64,000 bases of DNA from Phaeodactylum tricornutum CCAP 1055/1 (GCF_000150955.2 NC_011698.1:62001-126000), one strand, 5' to 3'. Positions 11,267 through 21,296 are shown, numbered from the stretch's first letter. The notes: generated by a model from the letters alone, not told the origin. Numbers and translations: made by a program.

Positions 11267-11981
11267 CTACTGTCGCAAATACAGCAAACCCCCAATTGCC
11301 GCCGCCACAACGATTGGAACTCCCAGCAAAATTGCTTTCGAAGCATTCTTCGAAGGCGTCGGGGCAGCACTGCTTCCGAATCCTTGCATGCGTTGCTTGC
11401 CAGTAACTGTTGGTTTCGGTTTCCGAGGTGGCAATAGCGTCGGCTCCGTTATTCCTTCGACACGGGCTTGCAACCGACAACGATATAGCTCGGCCACATC
11501 GTTGTCATACTTGTCGCGGACACTGGTATCCGCGTCCACCGGTACGCCGTGCTCTTGCAAATACGTTCGACAGCGATCGTTTCCTCCCAATCTCATATAC
11601 TGTAGTTGCTGGTCGGTCCAAGCATCCATATGGACTGATCGCACAAAGGAAATGTGCGTACCTAGGCCCCTGTTATGGACAAAAAATGATAGATTTTTCA
11701 ATACAATGACAAATTTTTCTGTGAGCCAACGTCTCGGCGCGAGCTCTATCTTCTCTGATGATGTAGATAGGTAAGAAGCTACCGGAGACTTACCTATGTT
11801 TACCACTACAATCGGTGCAAAACAAGATTCCGAGCTTCGGTGATCCCCAGTTCGGGTTGACCGCCCCACAGTCAGCACACACACTATTTCCGGGCATGCT
11901 GAGCAGCTCGGCATAGTCAGCCGTCTTCATTTCGTACACCGTGTTGCTGGCTGTGTTCAGTTCTTTCTCATAAATTGCCAT
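11267..11981 (-). CDS. ArfGAP with C-terminal membrane anchor
   Basis: Exons are 11981-11794 and 11669-11267 on the minus strand, with a 124-nt intron (GTAAGT...AACAG) joined in phase 2, giving 196 residues. The start is the ATG of MAIYEKEL; a TTG nine codons upstream is rejected. The exon join completes the ArfGAP zinc finger: CADCG, then FCTDCSGKHRGLGTHISFVR, giving the C-x2-C-x16-C-x2-C pattern and the catalytic arginine in the GKHRGLG segment. WTDQQLQYMRLGGND follows, as in the family. After a polar linker the last 20 residues are hydrophobic (ILLGVPIVVAAAIGGLLYL) and end RQ. That is a tail anchor, which would place this GTPase activator on a Golgi or ER membrane. It is convergent with the HEAT gene, 136 nt apart. 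Confidence 0.85.
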
Positions 11982-13525
11982 CGTTTTCACGCAATGGAGG
12001 CTTGTCAACCTCGAACTTGATCGAATTGAAGCGACTCGTGGCGGTTCAGAGGGCGTTGTCGAGCGACGTTGAGCGAAGACTTCTCTACCTGTGAAGAAAA
12101 CAGAGGAAAGTCAAGTACTAGTTGGATTGCTTCGACGCATACGATAGAGTGTCAAGCAATAATCCTGCGATGCGATTTGTGTGGGATTTTTCGAATCATT
12201 TATTCTACCGGCTTTGTCTACAGTAGTTGGTTTAATATCCACTACTTTGAAATTCCGAGTTCCCTACCTTTCACAATCGGCAAAATTCGAACGGAGCGAT
12301 TTTCTGTTGTATGGTCAATAGGAATCCAACCACAAGGATTATGTCTCGCAATCATGTAACAAATGTCATCTTGACCTTATTTAAATATGTTATATGTATG
12401 GAAAAGGCCTCAGCAATGTTGAGGTGTTTTTCATGCAAGACGACGAAATGGGAGCTATCCAATCTAGTGGGAACCGATGAGGGTCAACGCGACAACCGAA
12501 TATATCACGACAGTCATTGACGGAGATGTTTTCTGATAATCTTCACTTCATAGATCTTGGACTGTACGCCAAGTATTGACTGTGAGCGCTTATAGCTAAT
12601 TTTGTTCTGTGCTGAGGTGTAGTAGAGAAGGAAAAATCTGAAAAGAATCGCTGAGCAGAAGGTTTAACATTGCATATAGTGGCTGCGCAAAGGAGGTACC
12701 CCAGGTGGACAAGGTTGAGCCAGGTAGCAAGCAGACTAACATTAGAAATTCTTAAAATCTCGATCGAGTAGCTGCCATTATCTCATGTCCATAAGTAGGT
12801 TGGATATATTGAGGAAACTTCTGAAGGGCCAAAGTAAAATTGTCCGAGCATCCGACGGGATAGACGTGGCGGCTAAGATGACTCAGGCATCAGAACCTAT
12901 AGAAAAACAGCATATCAGTGAACAATAAGTCATATTCGGTATAACTCATAGTGGCGGTTTGTTGATCTACAATGTGACTGTGATCGGCAAATCAACCCAA
13001 CGTTAATAGCCGGGACCGATTTCATTTTCGAATTCATCCGCATTCTCAGTCCTGCATGATATAAAATATCGGCACCTCGATTGAAAAGACCCATAAGAAA
13101 ATGTTGAAAATGGATTACTATGGCCAAAATGATCATAGATCTGAATCAATCTATCCATCCAACGACAGACTCCAATATGCTTCGAGATCCCATAATATCG
13201 ACCTACATTGTGAATTTGACAGCTTTCCAGCAGATATACTAAGAGGATTTTTAAAAAACGAGAAGCACCTGATGAGTTTGGCTTTTACTTCAGAAATCTC
13301 AGTCTTGGTATTGTGACTGAAGACCAGTTCAAAATCCTTTCAGATTATTTGACTTTTGTTCTTAATAAAGGCTCAGAAAGCCTACTTAACGAAAGTGGCT
13401 GACTTGGCAGTTAGAAGGCGAGCAACATACCTGCGAAGATGCTCGGTGAATTGCACCTACCCTGAGTGAGCTCGGTTGGTAAGCACACAAATTCTCCGAC
13501 AGAATACAATCGATTGACTCCAGCA
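11982..13525. other. Gene-poor 1.5-kb stretch
   Basis: Between the ArfGAP start and the TPR-like copy B there are only short frames: 12069-12359, 12311-12520, a 47-codon ATG frame at 12785-12928 and 13101-13316. None shows a domain, biased composition or a plausible partner exon. The region is A+T-richer than its neighbours. I see no terminal repeats or transposase remnant. Confidence 0.5.
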
Positions 13526-14350
13526 ATGGCTAGCCACAGCATTCAGACTCGCACTGATGCCTACAAATGTGTTATTGCACTCAACAATATCGGAGTATCG
13601 CTAATGGAACGTGGAGCATATCTACAGGCCGCGCAAACCTTTAAGGAGGCCGTGGTTGCTCTGCAATTGGCGATGCGAGTGGGCCTTCCTCTAGACTTCG
13701 ACGAACAACACGCCGTCAGCTTGGCCGCAATTCATGAATCTGTCCGTTCCGCTTACCAACGAGTCGCAAAATCCGTGCTTTCGTCTGTCGCTACAAGAAC
13801 CGAATGCTTGCATGCCCCCGAAGTTTCGGTCAGATCAATTTCCAACGATGAATGGGATCCTATCGTAATGAAGTCGATTCTCGCTGACTCCGAGCATTCT
13901 TTTTTTTCGAATCCCCTGTGCATTCGCATTGAACCCTCCACATGCGGATTCGAGCAAGAGTTAGGCGACTGCGAGCTCAATGCAGCTATCTTATTGCAAA
14001 ATTTTGGTGTCGCTCAAATGTGCTTGCTAGCGACAACATCAATACGAGAAAAAACTTGCCGGTATCAGAGTGGCGCCATGAAACTCTTTCGAATCGCCCA
14101 TACGATCCTTTTGCAACACCGTGGTGTCATCGAGCACAACGAGAATGATCAGTTGCACACCACTTTAATGATTACGTCCGCTACAACGCTCAATAGCCTC
14201 GGCCAACTGCTCTTGCTCGGAAACCGCGAAGAAGAAGCCTCACAAGTTTCGGCCAATCTGGCAGCTTTGGTGGATTCCGTGACGGAAACCGAAAACCTTC
14301 TGGGCCACGAATACTATTTAAAAACCAGCCGCTCGGCAGCTGCAGCATAG
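13526..14350 (+). CDS. TPR-like orphan protein (copy B of a paralogous pair)
   Basis: This 274-residue protein starts at the ATG of MASHSIQ; the upstream in-frame GTG at 13466 is not used as a start here. It is paralogous to the gene at 1668-2480: CVIALNNIGVSLMERG with FKEAVVALQLA, ISNDEW, CELNAAILLQNFGVAQMCL, AHTILLQ and LNSLGQLLLLG all have counterparts in the same order and spacing, and both end in four alanines. The repeat-like helices resemble TPR half-repeats. By eye identity is roughly one third, so the duplication is old despite the short distance. No targeting signal is visible. Function unknown; lineage-restricted family likely. Confidence 0.8.
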   Translation: MASHSIQTRTDAYKCVIALNNIGVSLMERGAYLQAAQTFKEAVVALQLAMRVGLPLDFDEQHAVSLAAIHESVRSAYQRVAKSVLSSVATRTECLHAPEVSVRSISNDEWDPIVMKSILADSEHSFFSNPLCIRIEPSTCGFEQELGDCELNAAILLQNFGVAQMCLLATTSIREKTCRYQSGAMKLFRIAHTILLQHRGVIEHNENDQLHTTLMITSATTLNSLGQLLLLGNREEEASQVSANLAALVDSVTETENLLGHEYYLKTSRSAAAA

Positions 14351-15227
14351 TAGATATGGGATAAAAATAGTTCAATTTTCTAGCAGGCTTGCGCATTTGC
14401 TAGCGACACACACGTTACGTAGATTTGATTCACAGACCTGCCTTGACTGTGAAATAGCGTTTCTGTATTTCATAGTCAGGCCCTGTCGGCCAATCGGTGA
14501 AAAGAGTTTTCATATATTTTTCAAGGAAACAGAACATCTGATGTAGGACAGTCCGCTCGAATGCTGTCATTTCCTTCTTATCTATACCGTTTCGTGCGTC
14601 AGATTCTCTGTATATTGAATTTCATACGAAGCAGACTGTTCGCTGTGGTGCATCCGATTTTATCAGAGGATTGGATGACCCACAAGTACCTATTTGAAGA
14701 CATATTTAATTGATTGTGAAACAAATGTTTCTGATAATGAAACCATGTGTTCTGATTACTTATTGTTGCATAACGAATCCGTCAAGGATCGAACGGCTTT
14801 TTCAACCACGCGCGAGTGACGCACGATCCCATACACGCGACTGTTTCGTTTCGTGAAGAGTCTGTCATCGACCGCAGCAAAACCAGTGACTCACTGTCTT
14901 GCCAACGGATTGGTCGGCGTGAGCTGGGTTTGAAGTCCGCAGGATCGGCACCCGTTGCTCGGCTCTCGTGATCGCGCGTCCTTCCCTTCTTTGGCGTGTG
15001 GCGTGTCCTTTCCTCGTCGAATGCCGTACGAGAGAGGAGTAGCCAGTCAGAAAAGGACTCAAGCTTGGTGTTCTGTATCCCCAATTTTCCTCTCCTGCGT
15101 GTGTTGTACATTTCATCGCTTTGTGAGATCCAAATATCGACTCACTCTTTTCAGGATCAGCTACAAGCCATTAACCTTCTGTAGCTTGTAGCTACCCCCT
15201 TGATATTCGTATTCAAGGCTAAAAAGT
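14351..15227. other. Intergenic, no gene seen
   Basis: This is 877 nt between tandem plus-strand genes. A minus-strand ATG frame of 109 codons at 14782-15111 exists but shows no domain or family feature. A pyrimidine-rich zone precedes the desaturase ATG. Confidence 0.45.
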
Positions 15228-16819
15228 ATGAAATTTCTCCATTCTGCTCTGATAGTTTTGACATCGGCTTCGGCGTCGTCTGCGTTTACCGCTACCAATG
15301 TTCCGCTGAAAAGACCTACCGTCTACAATAAAAGCAGTTTTTCTGCTTATCGCAGTACGGCTCTTCGGTCAGCGGTTGCCCCGAAGATTTCATCCGTCAA
15401 TGGAAAGCAGCAGGTTCCACAACAAACAGAATCAGCAAAAAAAATGTGGCTTATGATTGCGATGAAGACGCCAACTGCGTCATCGTCGACGCATGCGACG
15501 ACGAACAATGCCGAACTTCGCTCGACGTTCGCATTCACGGAAAATGGTATGATCTCTCCGGCTGGCGCAAGGCTCACCCTGCTGGAGCCCACTGGATTGA
15601 CTGGTACGATGGCCGCGATGCTACCGAAGTTATGGATGCCTTTCATTCCGAAAAAGGACGCGCTATGTACAAGCGCTTGCCTGCCAGCTCTACTGAAAGT
15701 GTCGCCATGTTGGAAACTACTATTGCTCCTGACAGTTCCACACAAATTGCTTTTCGCCAACTACGAGACGATCTGGAAAAGGAGGGTTGGTGGAAACGTG
15801 ACATGGTGCACGAATTTACGCAGCTTGGTATTTGGGCCTCGCTCGTGGTCGGTGCCGCCGTAACTGCACATTCAGCCCCTCCACTTGCTACTTTTTTGTT
15901 GGGACTTTCAATGACGGCAGCCGGTTGGTTGGGCCACGATTTCATTCACGGCGTTGACTCGTTCACCGATCGCCTCCGGAATTTTGCCGGTGTTGCCGCT
16001 GGTCTCGGGCCTACCTGGTGGTCCGACAAGCACAACAAGCATCACGCTTTGACCAATGAACAAGGCGTAGATGAGGATATTGCTACGGATCCTTTCTTAT
16101 TCACGTGGGCGCCGGATCCTAAGGATGATTCACCCTTGCGCAAAATCCAGCACTTGATTTTCTGGGTTCCATTCTCGGCACTTTTTGCGCTGTGGCGTGT
16201 CGATACCATGCAGGTAGTAATTGAAGCCGTCGAAAACAAGCGTGTCGGGGCAAAAGGTGAACTGTATGGACTTTTACTGCACTATGCTGTGTTGTTTACT
16301 GTCTTTCCGGTCACTGTCTGGCTTCCCGCGATCTTTTTGAGCGGACTGATGTCAGCCTTGATCGTCACGCCCACGCACCAATCCGAAGAAATGTTTGAAA
16401 CTTATCAGCCAGATTGGGTCACGGCGCAGTTCCAATCGACCCGCAACGCAGTAACCACCAATCCTTTTTCCGAATGGCTCTGGGGCGGCATGCAGTACCA
16501 ACTCGAACACCATTTGTTTCCTTCTATGCCACGCAATCGCTATCCGGCACTGCGCGAACGCCTAATTCAGTTTGCCGCGGACAATAAGATTCCCGGTGGC
16601 TACCGAGAAAGCGGCGAGTTTGAAATTCTACGCATGAATTGGAATCTTTACAAGTCGGTGGCGGAAGCAGATGCGGTCCCTGGTGCACCTCCTACTCGTG
16701 GTCGTCTAGGACAGCAAGGTGCAATTCGCGAAACAAACAGTCCGGCTGCTCAGCAAGAAAAGGCGAAGATCGACCAGACGGTAGCAAAGGGGAATGGCCC
16801 GGCGTTGGAATCTGTGTAG
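15228..16819 (+). CDS. Plastid-type front-end fatty acid desaturase with cytochrome b5 domain
   Basis: The leader begins at the ATG at 15228: a hydrophobic signal peptide ending SASASSAF, then TATNVPLKRP, which fits the diatom bipartite plastid leader (S/A-A-F junction). The body is in another frame (open from about 15446 to 16819) and has no ATG before its first domain. It holds a cytochrome-b5-like domain with AHPAGAHW in place of the usual HPGG and a second histidine in DAFHS. Three desaturase histidine boxes follow: HDFIHG (15935-15952), HNKHH (16031-16045) and QLEHH (16499-16513). A glutamine replacing the first histidine of box three is the front-end desaturase mark. The frames could be joined by an indel in the A8 run at 15437-15444 or by a short intron (for example 15355-15410). 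Substrate position cannot be read from sequence. Confidence 0.85.
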
Positions 16820-17218
16820 AATGCTTATACTTCCATTTTATGCCGTTTTATGAACACGTCTTTTTGATAATACTGGTCTATAAGCCACAACACCATACAA
16901 CTTTATGCAGTTCGCGCAATGCAGTGCATCCACTAGGTAAAAAAAGTGATCGTTCATCGTTGTATGTAGACTGGGCTTCATTGTTTGAAAAAACTCTCTG
17001 GATGGTGTTTATTGTAGAAACTGGCAGAGCTGAAATCTGAAAGATTGCGAACTCGCCCGAGACACAACGGGATCAACAGGAACAAGAAGTAATAGGCTGA
17101 GGAAGCTAGACGATTCCCTGAGTCTTCTTTTCCCGCCCAGAGGCTCGTCGTTGCGCATTCCATCGAGCACAACCTGAAAAATCAGATTGTCCTGAAGAAA
17201 AAAAAAGAAAAATGAGGC
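16820..17218. other. Intergenic, no gene seen
   Basis: This is 399 nt between the desaturase stop and the tRNA terminator. It contains an A-rich run near 17198-17216 (T-rich on the minus strand) that could serve as a back-up RNA polymerase III stop. No coding frame is credible. Confidence 0.5.
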
Positions 17219-17224
17219 AAAAAA
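17219..17224 (-). terminator. RNA polymerase III terminator (T6)
   Basis: On the minus strand six T residues follow the outer flank of the permuted tRNA by four bases. A second T run (nine T) lies at about 17198-17206. T runs of this length normally end Pol III transcription. Confidence 0.7.
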
Positions 17225-17236
17225 GGTGAGCAGACG

Positions 17237-17326
17237 CCGTAGTCAGGCGCCTTACCATTGGGCCAACAGGTCAGGATGTACAGGGCAATGAAACCTGCCC
17301 GGGATTCGAACCCGGAATCTCCTGAT
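17237..17326 (-). tRNA. Circularly permuted tRNA-Arg(ACG) gene
   Basis: Read on the minus strand, the 3' half comes first (17326-17291): A38, anticodon-stem strand TCAGG, variable loop AGATT, T-stem CCGGG/CCCGG with loop TTCGAAT, acceptor strand GCAGGTT and base T73. An 18-nt spacer (17290-17273) follows. Then comes the 5' half (17272-17237): acceptor GACCTGT, TG, D-arm GCC-CAATGGTAA-GGC, G26, anticodon strand CCTGA, then CTACGG, with U33, anticodon ACG (17240-17238) and G37. Rejoined at 37/38 it gives a cloverleaf: five Watson-Crick pairs in both the anticodon and T stems, three in the D stem, and seven acceptor pairs including two G-U at the ends. The D-arm, CTACG loop and AGATT variable loop resemble yeast tRNA-Arg(ACG) as I remember it. 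Flanks 17333-17340 and 17228-17235 are perfectly complementary. A normal-order reading gives no tRNA. Confidence 0.88.
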
Positions 17327-17377
17327 AACTGAGTCTGCTCAAGCGAGCTCGGCTCTGATGTAATGTAGCATTTTTGG

Positions 17378-17389
17378 ATTATATAAATT
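17378..17389 (-). promoter_or_regulatory. TATA-like element upstream of the permuted tRNA
   Basis: On the minus strand the sequence AATTTATATAAT lies about 40 nt before the first base of the outer flanking helix. Internal A and B boxes are in reversed order in a permuted gene, so an upstream TATA box may help set the start site. Placement is inferred from distance only. Confidence 0.5.
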
Positions 17390-17852
17390 CATAATAAAGA
17401 TTCACAATCTTTTGACTTTAAAAACTCAAATATATCTCTCTTCTCTGACGTCGTTCCCAAACGAAAGCGAGACATATCAGAGCATCTGCTATATCATAAG
17501 TATTCATGTTTTCCTTATACGAACGAGCCTGGCTACGAAGTAATCCACGTATGCTTTTCGTGACGCCGCTACGACCTCCGACGTCGGCATGCCCATATCA
17601 GGATTTCACCGCCAGTGTATTGCGAACCATTTTGGTGTGACGACGGCGATCTATGGAAGATCCCCGCGCCAACGAATCTTGGAAGCTGGCGTGAGCGAGG
17701 GTGAGGAAGAACGCAGACGAGACAAAAGACATGCGTGTTCCGTTCACTTGCGGTTCGCACAAAAACACAAATCTTCCATTCGAAAGACGAACAACGAGCC
17801 TCCCGAATATCCTACGGTTGGTTGCTTAATAACATTGCTTTGACAACTCAAG
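17390..17852. other. Intergenic, no gene seen
   Basis: This is 463 nt between the tRNA promoter and the UGP-PGM start. It carries the 5' region of the fusion gene and no credible frame. Confidence 0.5.
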
Positions 17853-20800
17853 ATGCCTTCTTTCGATCCCATTCGTGTAAGTAAAGTACCACGTACACAA
17901 GCATGATGTTTGAAACTGAAGCGGCTCTAGTTCGAGCGGCGCGGTTGAATCGGAATCGCTAACTCGCGTTTTCGATGACGACGACGGCCAGTCTACTTAT
18001 TCTTTGTGCTACTGTAGGATCTCTCTGCATGTTCTCTCACTGTGAATTTGCGTTCCTTCAGGCAAAAATGGAAGCCGGAGGCTGTGCTCCATCGGCGATT
18101 GCCGCCTTCGAGTCGACCTATGGTAGTCTCGTCTCGGGTGATTCCGGAATGATTTTGGAAGACTCTATTGCGCCCGTCCCCCAGCTGGACAAGACCGCGG
18201 AGCTGGATATTGCACCCAACGCCACCCTTCTTGCCGAGACGGTAGTTCTCAAACTCAATGGTGGACTCGGCACGGGTATGGGTCTGGACAAGGCCAAGTC
18301 CCTGTTGCCAGTCAAGGGGGACGACACCTTTTTGGATTTGACCGCCAAACAAGTCATTCAAATGCGTAAGGAATACGGTTTGAACGTCAAGTTTATGCTC
18401 ATGAATTCGTTTTCTACTTCCGACGATACCTTGAGCTTTTTGAGTTCCAAATACCCTGATCTTGCTTCCGAGGAAGGTTTAGAAATGATGCAAAATAAGG
18501 TCCCCAAGTTGAACGCGGAGACTCTCGAGGTATGAATTTGGTAGTCGAATGGATACAGGTGACCACTCTCATCGGGTTGACTTCTGACGCCATTTCTTTG
18601 CTTCTTTGGATTAGCCGGCATCTTGTGAATCCGATCCGGAAAATGAGTGGTGTCCGCCGGGACACGGTGACTTGTACGCGGCCTTGGTTGGCTCTGGTCG
18701 TCTTGATGCCCTGCTCAAGGAAGGGTTCAAATATATGTTTGTCTCCAATTCGGACAACCTTGGTGCTAGCCTGGACCTTGAAATTCTGACTTACTTTGCC
18801 GAGAAGAATGTACCCTTCTTGATGGAGTGCTGCGAACGTACAGAAAACGACAAAAAGGGAGGGCACTTGGCCGTCCGCAAATCCGATGGACAACTTATTC
18901 TTCGGGAATCTGCTATGTGCGCTGAAGAGGATGAAGATGCATTCAGTGATATCAGCAAGCACCGCTTTTTCAACACCAACAATTTGTGGGTTCGTCTCGA
19001 TAAACTCAAGGAGATCATCGACCGCAATGGCGGCTTTATTCCTCTGCCCATGATCAAAAACAAAAAGACGGTCGACCCCAAGGACGACTCGTCGACCCCG
19101 GTACTGCAGTTGGAAACCGCTATGGGTGCCGCTATTGAATGTTTCGAAGGCGCCAGCGCGGTGGTTGTTCCTCGCACACGCTTTGCGCCCGTCAAAAAGT
19201 GCAGCGATCTGCTCTTGCTGCGCTCCGATGCATACTTGCTCGTGGACCACAAGCCGGTACTCAATCCAGCCTGCAACGGGAGCGCGCCCGTGATCAATCT
19301 CGACAGCAAACTATACAAGCTGGTCGGCGCCTTGGAAGAAGCAACCCAGGACGGCATTCCGTCCCTCGTCAAGTGCGACAAATTGACTATCAAGGGTTTG
19401 GTCCGGATGTCGAAAAAGACCAAGTTTGTGGGTGATGTCAAGATTGTCAACTCGAGCGCCGAATCTAAGTTTGTGCCCACCGGTGAAGTAACAGGGGAAC
19501 ACGATCTGACGTCTAATGCTGGTCTTGGCAAGCTAAAGCCCACCTCTGTTTCAACAGCACCAATTGCGGGACAAAAGCCTGGTACTTCAGGACTCCGGAA
19601 GAAGGTTGCCGAATTCAAGAAGGAAAACTACCTTAACAATTTTGTACAAGCTGCTTTTGACGCCATCAAGGCCAGTGGTACGGACATATCGAAGGGGTCC
19701 TTGGTAATTGGTGGTGATGGTCGCTACTTCAACCCTGAAGCAATCCAAATACTTATTCAGATGGGTGTTGCTAACGGCGTCAGACGTTTCTGGATTGGAC
19801 AGGACGGCCTCTTGTCGACACCCGCCGTTTCTGCGATCATTCGGGAAGGCGGCCCGCGTTGGCAAAAGGCATTTGGAGCCTTTATTTTGACGGCTAGTCA
19901 CAATCCCGGTGGCCCAACGGAAGATTTTGGTATCAAGTACAACTGCGAACATGGTGAGCCCGCTCCGGAGAGGATGACGGATGAAATTTACGCCAACACA
20001 ACGACGATTAAGTCCTACAAGATTTGTAAGGAATTCCCCAACATTGACATTGGCGCTGCGGGCCACTCCAAGATCATGTCTGACGACGGCAGCGCCGAAG
20101 TCAATATTGAAGTAATTGATTCCACCGAAGCTCACGTCAAGTTGTTGAAATCTATTTTTGATTTCTCGGCCATCAGAGGGCTGTTGGATCGCCCCGACTT
20201 TTCCATGGTCTACGACGCCATGCACGGTGTCAACGGGCCGTACGTAAAAAAAGTATTCTGCGATATTCTGGGGCAGGACCTCTCCGTCACACTGAACTGT
20301 GTCCCCAAGGACGACTTCAACGGAGGCCATGCCGACCCCAACCTCACGTACGCCAAAGAGCTTGTTGCCGTCATGGGGCTTAATCGCAAGGGCGAAAAGA
20401 TCGATATGGGCGGACGTCCTATTCCCAGCTTTGGTGCGGCCGCCGACGGCGACGGAGACCGCAACATGATTCTGGGCACACAGTTTTTTGTCAGTCCGTC
20501 CGATTCCTTGGCAGTCATTGTTGCCAACGCCGACACCATTCCATTCTTCCGCACGCAAGGTGGACTCAAGGGCGTCGCGCGGTCCATGCCAACGTCCGGC
20601 GCCGTCGATCTCGTCGCCAAGGACCTGAACTACAGTTTGTTTGAAACACCTACGGGATGGAAATACTTCGGGAACCTGATGGATTCCAAAGAGCTTTTTG
20701 ACGGTGCCGAATACACTCCGTTTATTTGTGGGGAAGAATCGTTCGGCACAGGCTCCGATCACATTCGCGAAAAGGACGGACTTTGGGCCGTGCTGGCTTG

Positions 20801-21296
20801 GCTCAGCATTTTGGCGCACGCCAATACTAACAGCCTAAGTGACACACTGGTGACCGTGGAAGACATTGTCAAGGCTCATTGGGCAAAGTACGGACGCAAC
20901 TACTACAGCCGCTGGGATTTCGAGAACATGAATGCGACCAAGGCGAACGCCATGATGGACAAGATGCGGGCGGAAACAGACGCGAACACGGGCAAGACGG
21001 TGGGCAAGTACTCGATCGAAAAGTCCGACGACTTTGTGTACGTGGATCCCGTGGACGGCTCGGTGGCCAAGAAGCAGGGGATGCGGTTCCTAATGACGGA
21101 TGGCTCGCGGATTATTTTCCGTTTGAGTGGCACGGCGGGCAGTGGCGCCACGGTCCGCATGTACATCGAACAGTACGAACCGACGAAGATTGACATGGTG
21201 GCTTCAGAGGCTTTGGCAGATTTGATTCGAGTCGCACTGGATTTATCTGACCTCAAGGGATTCCTCGGAACTGAAGAACCAACCGTAATTACGTAA
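17853..21296 (+). CDS. UGP/PGM: UDP-glucose pyrophosphorylase / phosphoglucomutase fusion
   Basis: I model exons 17853-17876, 18062-18529 and 18615-21296 (1057 residues). Intron 1 is GTAAGT...TTCAG (185 nt); intron 2 is GTATGA...TTAG (85 nt). Both are in phase 0. The first exon gives MPSFDPIR followed by AKMEAGG. Residues 1-480 are a UTP-glucose-1-phosphate uridylyltransferase, with the nucleotide-binding LKLNGGLGTGMG loop. From about residue 495 the chain is a phosphohexomutase: phosphoserine loop LTASHNPGG (about 589), metal loop DGDGDRN (about 774), sugar loop CGEESFG (about 872) and phosphate loop RLSGTAGS (about 999). The fusion links glucose-6-P to glucose-1-P to UDP-glucose in one chain, feeding chrysolaminarin and glycan synthesis. 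Such fusions are known in diatoms and relatives. An alternative ATG at 17975 would add a hydrophobic leader. Confidence 0.92.

Noticed and set aside
12069-13316. Several short frames, including a 47-codon ATG frame at 12785-12928
   Set aside because: No domain, splice partner or composition signal; treated as non-coding.
14782-15111. 109-codon minus-strand frame upstream of the desaturase
   Set aside because: Begins with ATG but shows no recognisable feature and lies in the likely promoter of the desaturase.
17237-17340. Normal-order tRNA reading, or an anticodon AGU from the alternative bulge choice
   Set aside because: In genomic order no acceptor or anticodon stem forms. The alternative cut gives U at position 37 and a join not at 37/38, and the body looks like tRNA-Arg, so ACG is preferred.
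19587-20819. 410-codon minus-strand frame opposite phosphoglucomutase
   Set aside because: It lies wholly antisense to conserved catalytic motifs and has no domain of its own.
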